A DNA stretch of 64,000 nucleotides, taken from Ignavibacteria bacterium. GTDB lineage: Bacteria > Bacteroidota > Ignavibacteria > Kapaibacteriales > UBA4661. This document shows positions 18,603-25,662 of this stretch, in pieces. The translations under genes and the position numbers were made by a program. The stretch covers positions 30,985-94,984 of the forward strand of contig JACVZY010000008.1 of NCBI GenBank assembly GCA_014654705.1, written 5' to 3'. The notes below the pieces were generated by a model. It saw only the letters and a list, made by a program, of their open reading frames with translations, was not told the origin of the DNA and searched no databases. Position 1 is the first letter of the stretch. Each line of letters starts with the position of its first letter.

Positions 18603-19166
18603 TTATCGGGTGTTAGTTTTTTGAAAATATGTTTGTACTGATTCCATAAATAATTGCCACTTCTCCGGTGAACATTCACCGCTAGAAGCCGCGCGAATGG
18701 TAGCGTTGGGGTCTGTGAAATAGACGCGGCATCCATCGGTATAATCGAATTGAGCGCCAGCATTGCCGTCCCAGTCGCAGAGGACGCTTGCGCTCGGATG
18801 TTTTTGCTTCACTTCATTTCGTGCCAACCCGCGCGGGACAAAAAACGGCATTCCTTTGAAATATGCTACGCGAACAAACTGTACCTTGTCGCCAAAAGCC
18901 TTTGTGGCTTTTTCTTCCCAAAGCCGCATTATTTCTAACCCCTTTCGGTCGCCAATCATAACGACGCTGTATTTGCCTGTGAACTTCGCGGAAAGTGAGC
19001 GCTCGAATTGGTCGTCAAGTGCAAAGTCTGCTACGCGCTTGCCGAGAGCCTTTTCGCTTGCCGAATCGCTCGGCTTTGAGATTGTCGCAGCCACCGATAC
19101 CAAGTTCAAAAGAATTGCGGTGGTGAGTGCTGCTCCTGTAATAATATACTGTGTTCTCGGTTGCAT
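18603..19166 (-). CDS. Thioredoxin-fold protein lacking the CxxC motif
   Basis: 187 residues from the ATG at 19166, which starts a hydrophobic N-terminal anchor (TGAALTTAILLNLVSVAA). An alternative TTG at 19253 would overlap the SOUL gene by 11 bases. LGKRVADFALDDQFER resembles the opening of AhpC/TSA or TlpA-like domains, and FTGKYSVVMIGDRKG occupies the place where an active-site Cys would stand. No CxxC is present. The three Cys (VLCDWDG, DGCRVYF, SGECSPE) are in the C-terminal half. It is therefore unlikely to be an ordinary thiol oxidoreductase. The family call rests on fold-like sequence pattern only. It lies between the SOUL and MFS genes in the MarR-linked operon. Confidence 0.6.
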   Translation of the reverse strand: MQPRTQYIITGAALTTAILLNLVSVAATISKPSDSASEKALGKRVADFALDDQFERSLSAKFTGKYSVVMIGDRKGLEIMRLWEEKATKAFGDKVQFVRVAYFKGMPFFVPRGLARNEVKQKHPSASVLCDWDGNAGAQFDYTDGCRVYFTDPNATIRAASSGECSPEKWQLFMESVQTYFQKTNTR

Positions 19167-19242
19167 AGTTGTTGGTTGCTTTCTGTAGGGTTGTGCAAAT
19201 TCTTCATTTTGCCATTGGAAAGTGATAGTGTATGACAGAAAC

Positions 19243-19854
19243 TTATCTTTCAATATAACCTATAAGTCTGACCAATACTTCGTTTCTGCGCCCAAGCAAC
19301 TGTGTCGGTGGATTGTAGTAAAGATATTCTGCGTGATTGGTATGCTGAAGCCCTTGCTCTTTGAGAGCCGTAAAAAGACGTTCTTTGAGAGCGTTCATTT
19401 CGTCTAAGCGAGGGAAGCCGCCGACGGCGAGCGATGCCGTGTACTGTGGTTCTGTCGTGGAAAAGGCGATAAACGGCGACCGTGGTTCGGGCTTTGCGTT
19501 CACATCAAAATCCTTCGGCATAGTAAAAGCCATTCTTCCGGAAAGCCCTTGCTCTGTGGAATCCATATCCATCACTACAGGAGCGGTCATGGCAATACGT
19601 TCATTGCGCACGTTGTTACCAAAAATATAACCACCAAGTTCGCGGAAACCTCGGTTGCGCATGAACTCATAATCTCCCTCACGGCTCATCACGTTCACTG
19701 CGGCACGAGTTGCGCTAGGGTAAAAACGGATCCCAACCTCGCCTTTCTGTCCGACTACCCGATATTGCTGTTGTTCTGTCGTGTTTGCCATAATTGTCAT
19801 ATATGCTTGCCAGCCCAGAAAGAGAGCCAGTATGGTGGTGGTGAAAATTATCAT
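19243..19854 (-). CDS. SOUL-family haem-binding-like protein
   Basis: 203 residues. An N-terminal hydrophobic stretch (MIIFTTTILALFLGWQ) is followed by a SOUL/HBP domain: YRVVGQKGEVGIRFY, FRELGGYIFGNN, the family hallmark ERIAMTAPVVM, GRMAFTMPKDF and a conserved C-terminal NEVLVRLI. SOUL proteins bind haem or tetrapyrroles, although many homologues lack the haem ligand His; the role here is not demonstrated. It is the first gene of the minus-strand operon and is divergent from marR, so it is the gene most directly exposed to the palindromic sites in the shared intergenic region. Confidence 0.88.
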   Translation of the reverse strand: MIIFTTTILALFLGWQAYMTIMANTTEQQQYRVVGQKGEVGIRFYPSATRAAVNVMSREGDYEFMRNRGFRELGGYIFGNNVRNERIAMTAPVVMDMDSTEQGLSGRMAFTMPKDFDVNAKPEPRSPFIAFSTTEPQYTASLAVGGFPRLDEMNALKERLFTALKEQGLQHTNHAEYLYYNPPTQLLGRRNEVLVRLIGYIER

Positions 19855-19923
19855 GGTGTTTCGGTTGATGAGGTAAAGTTTTGGTGTATTTCTGCACTAT
19901 TCTTCCTCAATAAACGTTTTTAT

Positions 19924-19941
19924 TTGTACTGTATTGTACAA
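19924..19941. promoter_or_regulatory. Palindrome TTGTAC-N6-GTACAA upstream of the SOUL operon
   Basis: Perfect 6-bp inverted arms separated by 6 bases, 70 bases upstream of the SOUL start codon. The arms differ from the MarR-side palindromes at 19988-20032, so a different regulator or a promoter-proximal site is possible. Inference from symmetry only. Confidence 0.35.
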
Positions 19942-19987
19942 AAAAATTACTATTTTTGTTCAATGCTGAATTATATCTGCAAATTTA

Positions 19988-20032
19988 TTCAAATTTGAAC
20001 TATATTTGCAAGTAAAATAATTCAAATGTGAA
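19988..20032. promoter_or_regulatory. Two MarR-type operator candidates flanking a TATATTTG promoter element
   Basis: TTCAAATTTGAA (19988-19999) is a perfect 12-bp palindrome. TTCAAATGTGAA (20021-20032) is the same site with the inner bases changed. Their centres are 33 bases apart, close to three helical turns. Between them lies TATATTTG (20001-20008), an exact match to the Bacteroidota TAnnTTTG element reading toward marR, whose ATG is at 20060. A MarR dimer on both sites would cover the promoter, so autoregulation and control of the divergent operon are likely. Confidence 0.6.
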
Positions 20033-20059
20033 TTTTATTTTCAAAATATCCATGCAATT

Positions 20060-20842
20060 ATGAAATACGAGCATCTCATTCAACTTATGTCGTATTGGCA
20101 AGAGTTTGAAGAAGCCGAACAAAGCCAAGATATAAAGCGTTTTGCTGTCTGGTTAAGCCGCCACACAAATCGTGCGGCAGAGCCAAATAATCAAATAACC
20201 GAACCACGTTCATCGTCGGCAGAACTCAAGCCTGCACGAGATCGTTTGCTGAAAAATCTATCGGTGGCTGATGCCGAGCGCGTAGGCGCAAATAACCAGA
20301 TTACCTTCCCTGACGAGGCTACACGTGATGATGTGATGCACTATTACCGTCATCTGCCGCTCAATTCGCGTATTTCAGCACTTTTGACACGAATGAATCG
20401 CTTTGCTTCGTTTTACACAAAGAAGGCTTTTTACGGATTGGAAATTACGAATGCACAAGAGTTTGGCATTTTAGCGTGTGTGCAGGGCTTGGGGACTCCC
20501 ACCAAAACGGAGGTAGCGCATTTTAATCTCCTGGAAAAAACCACAGGCACAGAAATGATGAAACGGCTTATTAAGCTCGGTTTTCTTGAGGAATTTGATG
20601 ATGAAAATGATAAGCGCTCCAAGCGGGTCAAAATAACACCGCAGGGCAACAGCGTGATGGAGACAGCCGTACAGCAGTTGTGGGAACTAAGCGAAATAGT
20701 TGTGGGGAATTTATCCGACGACCAGAAGCACCAACTTGTTTTTATGCTGGAAGAACTCAACGATTTCCATAGCAATATCTACTTCAATGATAGCACTCTT
20801 CCGCTTGGCGAGATTATTGCAAAAAATGTTCTTCAAACGTAA
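20060..20842 (+). CDS. MarR-family transcriptional regulator
   Basis: 260 residues, longer than the usual ~150 because of a ~95-residue N-terminal extension containing the linker NRAAEPNNQITEPRSSS. The C-terminal part holds the winged helix: ALLTRMNRFASFYTKKAF, ITNAQEFGILACVQGLGTPTKTEVAHFNLLEKTTGTEMMKRL is the helix-turn-helix region, followed by a wing in EEFDDENDKRSKRVKITPQG and a dimerisation helix. MarR proteins repress efflux and stress genes and are released by small ligands. It is divergent from the SOUL/exporter operon, and palindromic sites lie between them. Confidence 0.85.
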   Translation: MKYEHLIQLMSYWQEFEEAEQSQDIKRFAVWLSRHTNRAAEPNNQITEPRSSSAELKPARDRLLKNLSVADAERVGANNQITFPDEATRDDVMHYYRHLPLNSRISALLTRMNRFASFYTKKAFYGLEITNAQEFGILACVQGLGTPTKTEVAHFNLLEKTTGTEMMKRLIKLGFLEEFDDENDKRSKRVKITPQGNSVMETAVQQLWELSEIVVGNLSDDQKHQLVFMLEELNDFHSNIYFNDSTLPLGEIIAKNVLQT

Positions 20843-20846
20843 CAGG

Positions 20847-20890
20847 TAAAAAAAACTCCTCACCGGCCCCTTAAAATGCGGATGAGGAGA
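20847..20890 (-). terminator. Rho-independent terminator of the TonB-domain gene
   Basis: Arms ACTCCTCA (20855-20862) and TGAGGAG (20883-20889) pair around a GC-rich loop. On the minus strand the hairpin is followed by a run of eight T. It lies ~105 bases beyond the stop of the minus-strand TonB-domain gene and directly after the convergent marR stop. Confidence 0.75.
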
Positions 20891-20994
20891 GTTTGTGTGT
20901 TCAGGAGGTTTGCTATGTTTCCATAGCAATTTTCATAAAGCCTTCAGCAAGTCTTGAATGCAAGTGTTTTGCAAGGCTGTTACACATTCATATC

Positions 20995-21501
20995 TCAGAG
21001 AACAAAGCTAAACGGGATGCGTACTACGCTACTGACTGCTTTTTTATTGATGAAAGCCGGTGTGAACTGGCTTTTTGTAACGGCATCACAGGCTGCGGCA
21101 ATAATCGCGTTCATGGCAGGATTTTCGGAGCGCTCGGTAACAAAGTTAACCGAATTAACAGCGCCATTGCTTCCGACGTAAACGATAAGTTCAAAACGAC
21201 CGGAAACATTGTTTTTTAATGCTGCTGCGGGGTAGTCTATCGCGTGCTGAAGTGCGTTTATGTCAACGGATGCCGGTGTGAAACTACCCTTGCTTTGGAG
21301 AAGTTCGTCGGTGCTGACAAACGCCTCAGCATTATGGATTTGTGTTTGACCATTGACAATAGCATTTACTTGGTCTGCGGCAACTGTTTGCGTGGCAGAA
21401 GATTGTGCCTGTGCGGTGCCGAAAGCAAGAAGAAAACTCGTCGCTGTGGTCAAAAGTGCGGTTGTAAAAGAGCGGCTTGTACTGGAAAGTGTAAACATCA
21501 A
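20995..21501 (-). CDS. Secreted stand-alone TonB C-terminal domain protein
   Basis: 168 residues. N-terminal signal peptide MMFTLSSTSRSF to GTAQAQ, then ~50 residues of linker and a TonB C-terminal domain: DYPAAALKNNVSGRFELIVYV, NSVNFVTERSENPAMNAII and AVTKSQFTPAFINKK ending in RIPFSFVL. Full-length TonB keeps an inner-membrane helix and a Pro-rich spacer; neither is present. This is a free periplasmic or outer-membrane-facing domain, as is common in Bacteroidota. It may bind TonB-dependent receptors or cell-wall components. It is a monocistronic gene divergent from mfd. Confidence 0.85.
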   Translation of the reverse strand: MMFTLSSTSRSFTTALLTTATSFLLAFGTAQAQSSATQTVAADQVNAIVNGQTQIHNAEAFVSTDELLQSKGSFTPASVDINALQHAIDYPAAALKNNVSGRFELIVYVGSNGAVNSVNFVTERSENPAMNAIIAAACDAVTKSQFTPAFINKKAVSSVVRIPFSFVL

Positions 21502-21960
21502 AACCTCAAGGGTTGTGAAACAATCGTTAATAATTACATCACAAACATAGCCCCTTATTTATGAATTTTCAATGAATTTGCGATTAACATTTGGCTCATT
21601 TTTGCCAGTAGCGAAATTTCGCTTGTAAAGGAATTTTAACTTGGCTTGTAAAGCCTTTTAAAAACAACACCTTATGAAGGTGAAGTTTTGCTTGCTTGTA
21701 TTTTTGATGTCTTTTAATATGTGCTGGTTTTTGAGGGTAAACGTGAGGTCTCTATGGTTTTATCTGCGTCGTGTCCTTCCTCCCTTGCCTTTTCTTCTCT
21801 CTTGGTCGCCATTCACACATTTTTTTTGTATTTTTGTATCGTTACTATTTACATCATTACTATTCGCTGCATTACGCTGTACGGCGGCAAATTCTTCTGG
21901 TCACGCTTTCTCCGTGTAGATTTCGCGAACTCACTATACGAACTCACTGTCTGAGCCATT
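21502..21960. other. 459-base divergent intergenic region
   Basis: Holds the promoters of the TonB-domain gene and mfd. Visible structure: a palindrome GCGAAATTTCGC (21611-21622), a direct repeat GCTTGTAAAG (21621-21630 and 21644-21653), the second copy sitting within a small hairpin GGCTTGTAAAGCC (21643-21655), and a 10-base direct repeat CGAACTCACT (around 21924-21948) just before the mfd start. A short hydrophobic reading frame (21674-21919) has composition unlike its neighbours and I do not call it a gene. Confidence 0.4.
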
Positions 21961-24900
21961 GTGAAAACTCTTTCTTCCTTTCAATCAATCTTCAAAGCTC
22001 TTGAGGACGCACCTTCCTTGAGGGCGCTTGCTGCGCAGCTTAGTGAAAAAACCTCCCAGGGCATTACGGTCAAAAACGCCATTGGGAGCTTAAAATCTGT
22101 CGTTGCGGCGCTAACGTGGAAACATTCTCTGGGACATATCGTCGTCATTGCCCCTGACGACGATACTGCCGAAGCCATTCGCTCCGACCTTGAAACTCTT
22201 ATCGGCGAAGATTCTGTGCTTTGGTACGCCGAAAGTGATAAGAAATTAGCGCTGGATGCTGAACAGCTCAACACCCAACTCGTTGGTGTAACGGGTGCGC
22301 TTACCGAACTCGTTGCCATGGAGCGTGCTTGTATTATTGCTCCGGCACACGCTCTCATTTTTCCTGTGCCGCAGCCTGCTGCACTTTCGCAAAACCTTCT
22401 GGAAGTGCGGCGTGGTGAGATTTTGAAGTTCGATGAATTTGTAACAACTTTGACCACGAGCGGCTTTGACCGCAAAGATTTTGTTGAGATGCAAGGCGAT
22501 GTTGCCGTGCGAGGCGGGCTTGTGGACGTTTTTGCCCCCGGTATGGAAAATCCTATCCGAATTGAGTTTTTCGGAGATGAAGTCGATTCCATTCGAGAAT
22601 TTGACCCACTATCCCAGCGTAGTATTAAAGAACTCGCCAGCGCGTCGCTTATTACTCACCTTTTCCACAATGACGAACATACGGTTAATGCTACTTTGCT
22701 GAACTATCTTCCCGTCAATACGCTGCTGGTGCAAATTTTTCCCGAGCAGATTACCTCCGCGCTCCACGAAGCACATCACACAGCACTGAAAGACAGGCAA
22801 AACAACGCCCAAAGCAAACTTCCGAGCACAAGCAAAGGGAACAAGAATTATCAGTCCGAACCCGAAAGCCTTCCCATTGATACCGCTTTGGTCGAAAAGC
22901 ACACGCTTGATTTTATGCAGCAACTTCGAGCCTTTCGTACTCTCAATGTCAATCCTCTCCATACCGCCGACGATCGCACTATTACGTTCACCGCAAGCGC
23001 CCACCCGCATCTGAACGCCTCAATAACGGCGCTGACAACCGAAATGCGGCGTTTTGTGGCGTTGGGCTACTCAATATATTGTGCTTCGGATGGGCAGGAG
23101 CAGGTCAAACGTCTCCGCGACTTGATAGAGAGCGCCTTTGAAGGCAATCCCGATGGCTCACACGCAGGCACTAAGAAAAGCAACTCTGCCAAAGATAATT
23201 CCGCGAAAGGTGCTCCCACGCTGCACGACAGCGACCCCAATAGCGCTCAGGCGAGTATTGACGATACTTCGGCAAAAACGTTTTTGACTGCGGTTTCCCT
23301 TTCAGAAGGCTTTGTTCTGCCGGAAGCAGCGATGGTGCTTTTTACCGAGCATCAAGTGTTTATGCGCCGACGCGCTAACGTTGTTGCGAAGGAAAAGCAC
23401 GCACACGGCGTAAAATCACTCAATCGTGGTATTTCGCTGAAAGAGTTGCAGCAGCTTCGGCGCGGCGACTATGTGGTTCACACCGATAAAGGCGTGGCGC
23501 AGTTCGACGGCTTGGAAACTATCACCGTTGGCGGTGCGCAGCAGGAATCAGTTCGACTGCTCTTCGCGGGCGGCGACAAGATGTATGTACATTTGAACTA
23601 CATCAACCGCCTTCAAAAATACTCCGCCGAAGAAAGTGCAAAACCATCGTTGACCAAACTCGGTACTAGTGAATGGCAACGCAAAAAAGAGCGTACCAAA
23701 AAACGCTTGAAAGATATTGCCCGTGATCTCATCACACTGTACGCCCAACGCAAGATGCAGCGCGGCGTGGAGTTCGCACCGGATTCGCTCTGGCAGAAAG
23801 AACTTGAAGCCTCCTTCATGTACGAAGACACGCCCGACCAAGCCTCCGCCACTCGTGCCGTCAAGGAAGACATGGAATCCGCAACCCCGATGGATAGGCT
23901 TATCTGTGGGGATGTGGGCTTTGGTAAGACGGAAGTGGCTATTCGCGCCGCATTCAAGGCGGTACAAGCCGGAAAGCAAGTTGCCGTGCTTGTGCCTACG
24001 ACGATTCTTGCCGAGCAGCATCTTTCCTCGTTCCGTGACCGTTTGGAGCGCTATGCAGTCAGTAATGCCTGTTTATCACGCTTTCGCACCCCGGCGGAGC
24101 AAAAAGATATTTTGAAGCGCGTAGAATCAGGGTCGGTGGATATTTTGATTGGTACGCATCGCATATTAAGCAAAGATGTAAAATTCAAAGATTTGGGCTT
24201 ACTTGTGGTGGACGAAGAGCACCGTTTTGGCGTTTCGGCAAAAGAGAAACTGCGACAGATGCGAGTTTCGATAGATACTATCACGCTGACCGCCACACCG
24301 ATTCCGCGTACACTCAATTTTTCTCTCATGGGCGCACGCGACGTGAGCGTCATCAACACGCCCCCGCGCAATCGCCTACCTGTCAAGACCGAAATTACCA
24401 TTTGGAACGACGCGAAATTGAAAATGGCTCTTGAACGTGAGTTGCAGCGGGGTGGGCAGATATTTATGGTCAATGACCGCATAGGAGACCTCGACGTGCT
24501 GGCGGAGCGCTTGAAGGAGCTTGTGCCGGCATTGCGTGTGGTGATTGCGCACGGGCAAATGTCGCCCGAAGAGCTGGAAAACCGCATGGAGCGCTTCATG
24601 GAGCGCAAAGCAGATGTGCTCTTGGCAACAAAAATCATCGAATCCGGCATTGATATTCCCAATGCGAACACGATGATTATTCACAACTCCGACAATTTTG
24701 GTCTTGCCGAACTCTACCAACTGCGTGGGCGTGTCGGACGCTCCAATGCTCAGGCGTACTGCTATTTGCTCATCCCGCCGCCGCAGGCGCTCTCGCGCAT
24801 GGCGCTCCGGCGTTTGCAGGCAATGGAAGAGTTTAGCGACCTCGGAAGTGGCTTCAAACTTGCTATGCGTGACTTGGAAATTCGTGGAGCCGGCAATCTT

Positions 24901-25602
24901 TTGGGTGCGGAGCAAAGCGGATTTATTGATGATATTGGGTTTGAATTGTACCAAAAAATTCTCGACGAAGCGGTACAAGAACTGAAAGAAGGCGAGTTTG
25001 CAGAAATTTTTGCCCATGAGCAGCGCCAGCGCGGTCGGAAGCACGTTGTTACCGAGCATGGCGAGGTGATAGACGATATTGATTTGCCTATCAATGATGA
25101 AATGACCGTCGAAACCGACGGCGACGCAATGCTTCCCAAAACGTATATTGCAAGCGAGGTTGAGCGATATGAACTCTACAAAAAACTCTTCCGTTCGGTG
25201 AGTATTGAGGAAACAGAAACTATTGTGAGTGAGATGCGTGATAGATTCGGGACATTGCCGCCGGAGGCGCTGCGCCTTGTGGATGCAGTTCATTTACGCA
25301 TTGCTGCTCTTCCGTGCAGTTTCGCGCACGTCTCGCTGAAAAGCGGTAAACTCGTCTGCGAATTTCCGTCCGAAGACCATGCTGTATTCTACGCGACCGT
25401 CTTTCCGGCTATGATGCACACAGTGGCGCAAATCCGCGAGGTACAGATAATTCCCAAAGGTAAAAAAGTTCTCATTCAAAGTGCGGTAGGTTCGCTCGAG
25501 AGTGCTATTTTGCTTTTGAAACGTATCGTCGAAGGGACAAAGCAGGTGATTATGGCAGACCAAGCAGCCCAGGAGTCGCCCAATCAGACTGTCGATATTT
25601 GA
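21961..25602 (+). CDS. mfd: Transcription-repair coupling factor Mfd
   Basis: 1213 residues from a GTG start. The N-terminal UvrB-like module (AIGSLKSVVAALTWKHSLGH, FVEMQGDVAVRGGLVDVF, NPIRIEFFGDEVDSIREFD) is followed by the RNA-polymerase-interacting domain (LQQLRRGDYVVHTDKGVAQF). The RecG-like translocase has Walker A CGDVGFGKTEVA, DEEHRFG box, TATPIPRTLNFSLMG, IESGIDIPNANTMI and QLRGRVGRS. The C-terminal TRCF domain closes it (YELYKKLFRSVS, MRDRFGTLPPEALRLVD). Mfd displaces stalled RNA polymerase and recruits UvrA. It is longer than the usual ~1150 residues because of two low-complexity inserts near residues 275-305 and 390-440. Confidence 0.97.
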   Translation: MKTLSSFQSIFKALEDAPSLRALAAQLSEKTSQGITVKNAIGSLKSVVAALTWKHSLGHIVVIAPDDDTAEAIRSDLETLIGEDSVLWYAESDKKLALDAEQLNTQLVGVTGALTELVAMERACIIAPAHALIFPVPQPAALSQNLLEVRRGEILKFDEFVTTLTTSGFDRKDFVEMQGDVAVRGGLVDVFAPGMENPIRIEFFGDEVDSIREFDPLSQRSIKELASASLITHLFHNDEHTVNATLLNYLPVNTLLVQIFPEQITSALHEAHHTALKDRQNNAQSKLPSTSKGNKNYQSEPESLPIDTALVEKHTLDFMQQLRAFRTLNVNPLHTADDRTITFTASAHPHLNASITALTTEMRRFVALGYSIYCASDGQEQVKRLRDLIESAFEGNPDGSHAGTKKSNSAKDNSAKGAPTLHDSDPNSAQASIDDTSAKTFLTAVSLSEGFVLPEAAMVLFTEHQVFMRRRANVVAKEKHAHGVKSLNRGISLKELQQLRRGDYVVHTDKGVAQFDGLETITVGGAQQESVRLLFAGGDKMYVHLNYINRLQKYSAEESAKPSLTKLGTSEWQRKKERTKKRLKDIARDLITLYAQRKMQRGVEFAPDSLWQKELEASFMYEDTPDQASATRAVKEDMESATPMDRLICGDVGFGKTEVAIRAAFKAVQAGKQVAVLVPTTILAEQHLSSFRDRLERYAVSNACLSRFRTPAEQKDILKRVESGSVDILIGTHRILSKDVKFKDLGLLVVDEEHRFGVSAKEKLRQMRVSIDTITLTATPIPRTLNFSLMGARDVSVINTPPRNRLPVKTEITIWNDAKLKMALERELQRGGQIFMVNDRIGDLDVLAERLKELVPALRVVIAHGQMSPEELENRMERFMERKADVLLATKIIESGIDIPNANTMIIHNSDNFGLAELYQLRGRVGRSNAQAYCYLLIPPPQALSRMALRRLQAMEEFSDLGSGFKLAMRDLEIRGAGNLLGAEQSGFIDDIGFELYQKILDEAVQELKEGEFAEIFAHEQRQRGRKHVVTEHGEVIDDIDLPINDEMTVETDGDAMLPKTYIASEVERYELYKKLFRSVSIEETETIVSEMRDRFGTLPPEALRLVDAVHLRIAALPCSFAHVSLKSGKLVCEFPSEDHAVFYATVFPAMMHTVAQIREVQIIPKGKKVLIQSAVGSLESAILLLKRIVEGTKQVIMADQAAQESPNQTVDI

Positions 25603-25609
25603 CACATAT

Positions 25610-25646
25610 TTTGTTTTGATGCTATTTTTTAATAGCTCAAAACAAA
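25610..25646. promoter_or_regulatory. Long hairpin between mfd and the third T9SS cargo
   Basis: TTTGTTTTGA (25610-25619) and GCTATT (25621-25626) pair with AATAGC (25631-25636) and TCAAAACAAA (25637-25646): 16 bp with a single bulged T and a TTTT loop. It starts 7 bases after the mfd stop and ends 16 bases before the next ATG. There is no T-run after it on the plus strand, so it may be an attenuator, mRNA-stabilising structure or operator instead of a classical terminator. Confidence 0.5.
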
Positions 25647-25662
25647 CCTCTCAGGCAACACT

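Noticed and set aside
21674..21919. Hydrophobic 81-codon frame in the TonB-domain/mfd gap
   Set aside because: Phe/Leu-rich sequence from a T-rich promoter region, no ribosome-binding site or conserved pattern; two other frames there are equally open.
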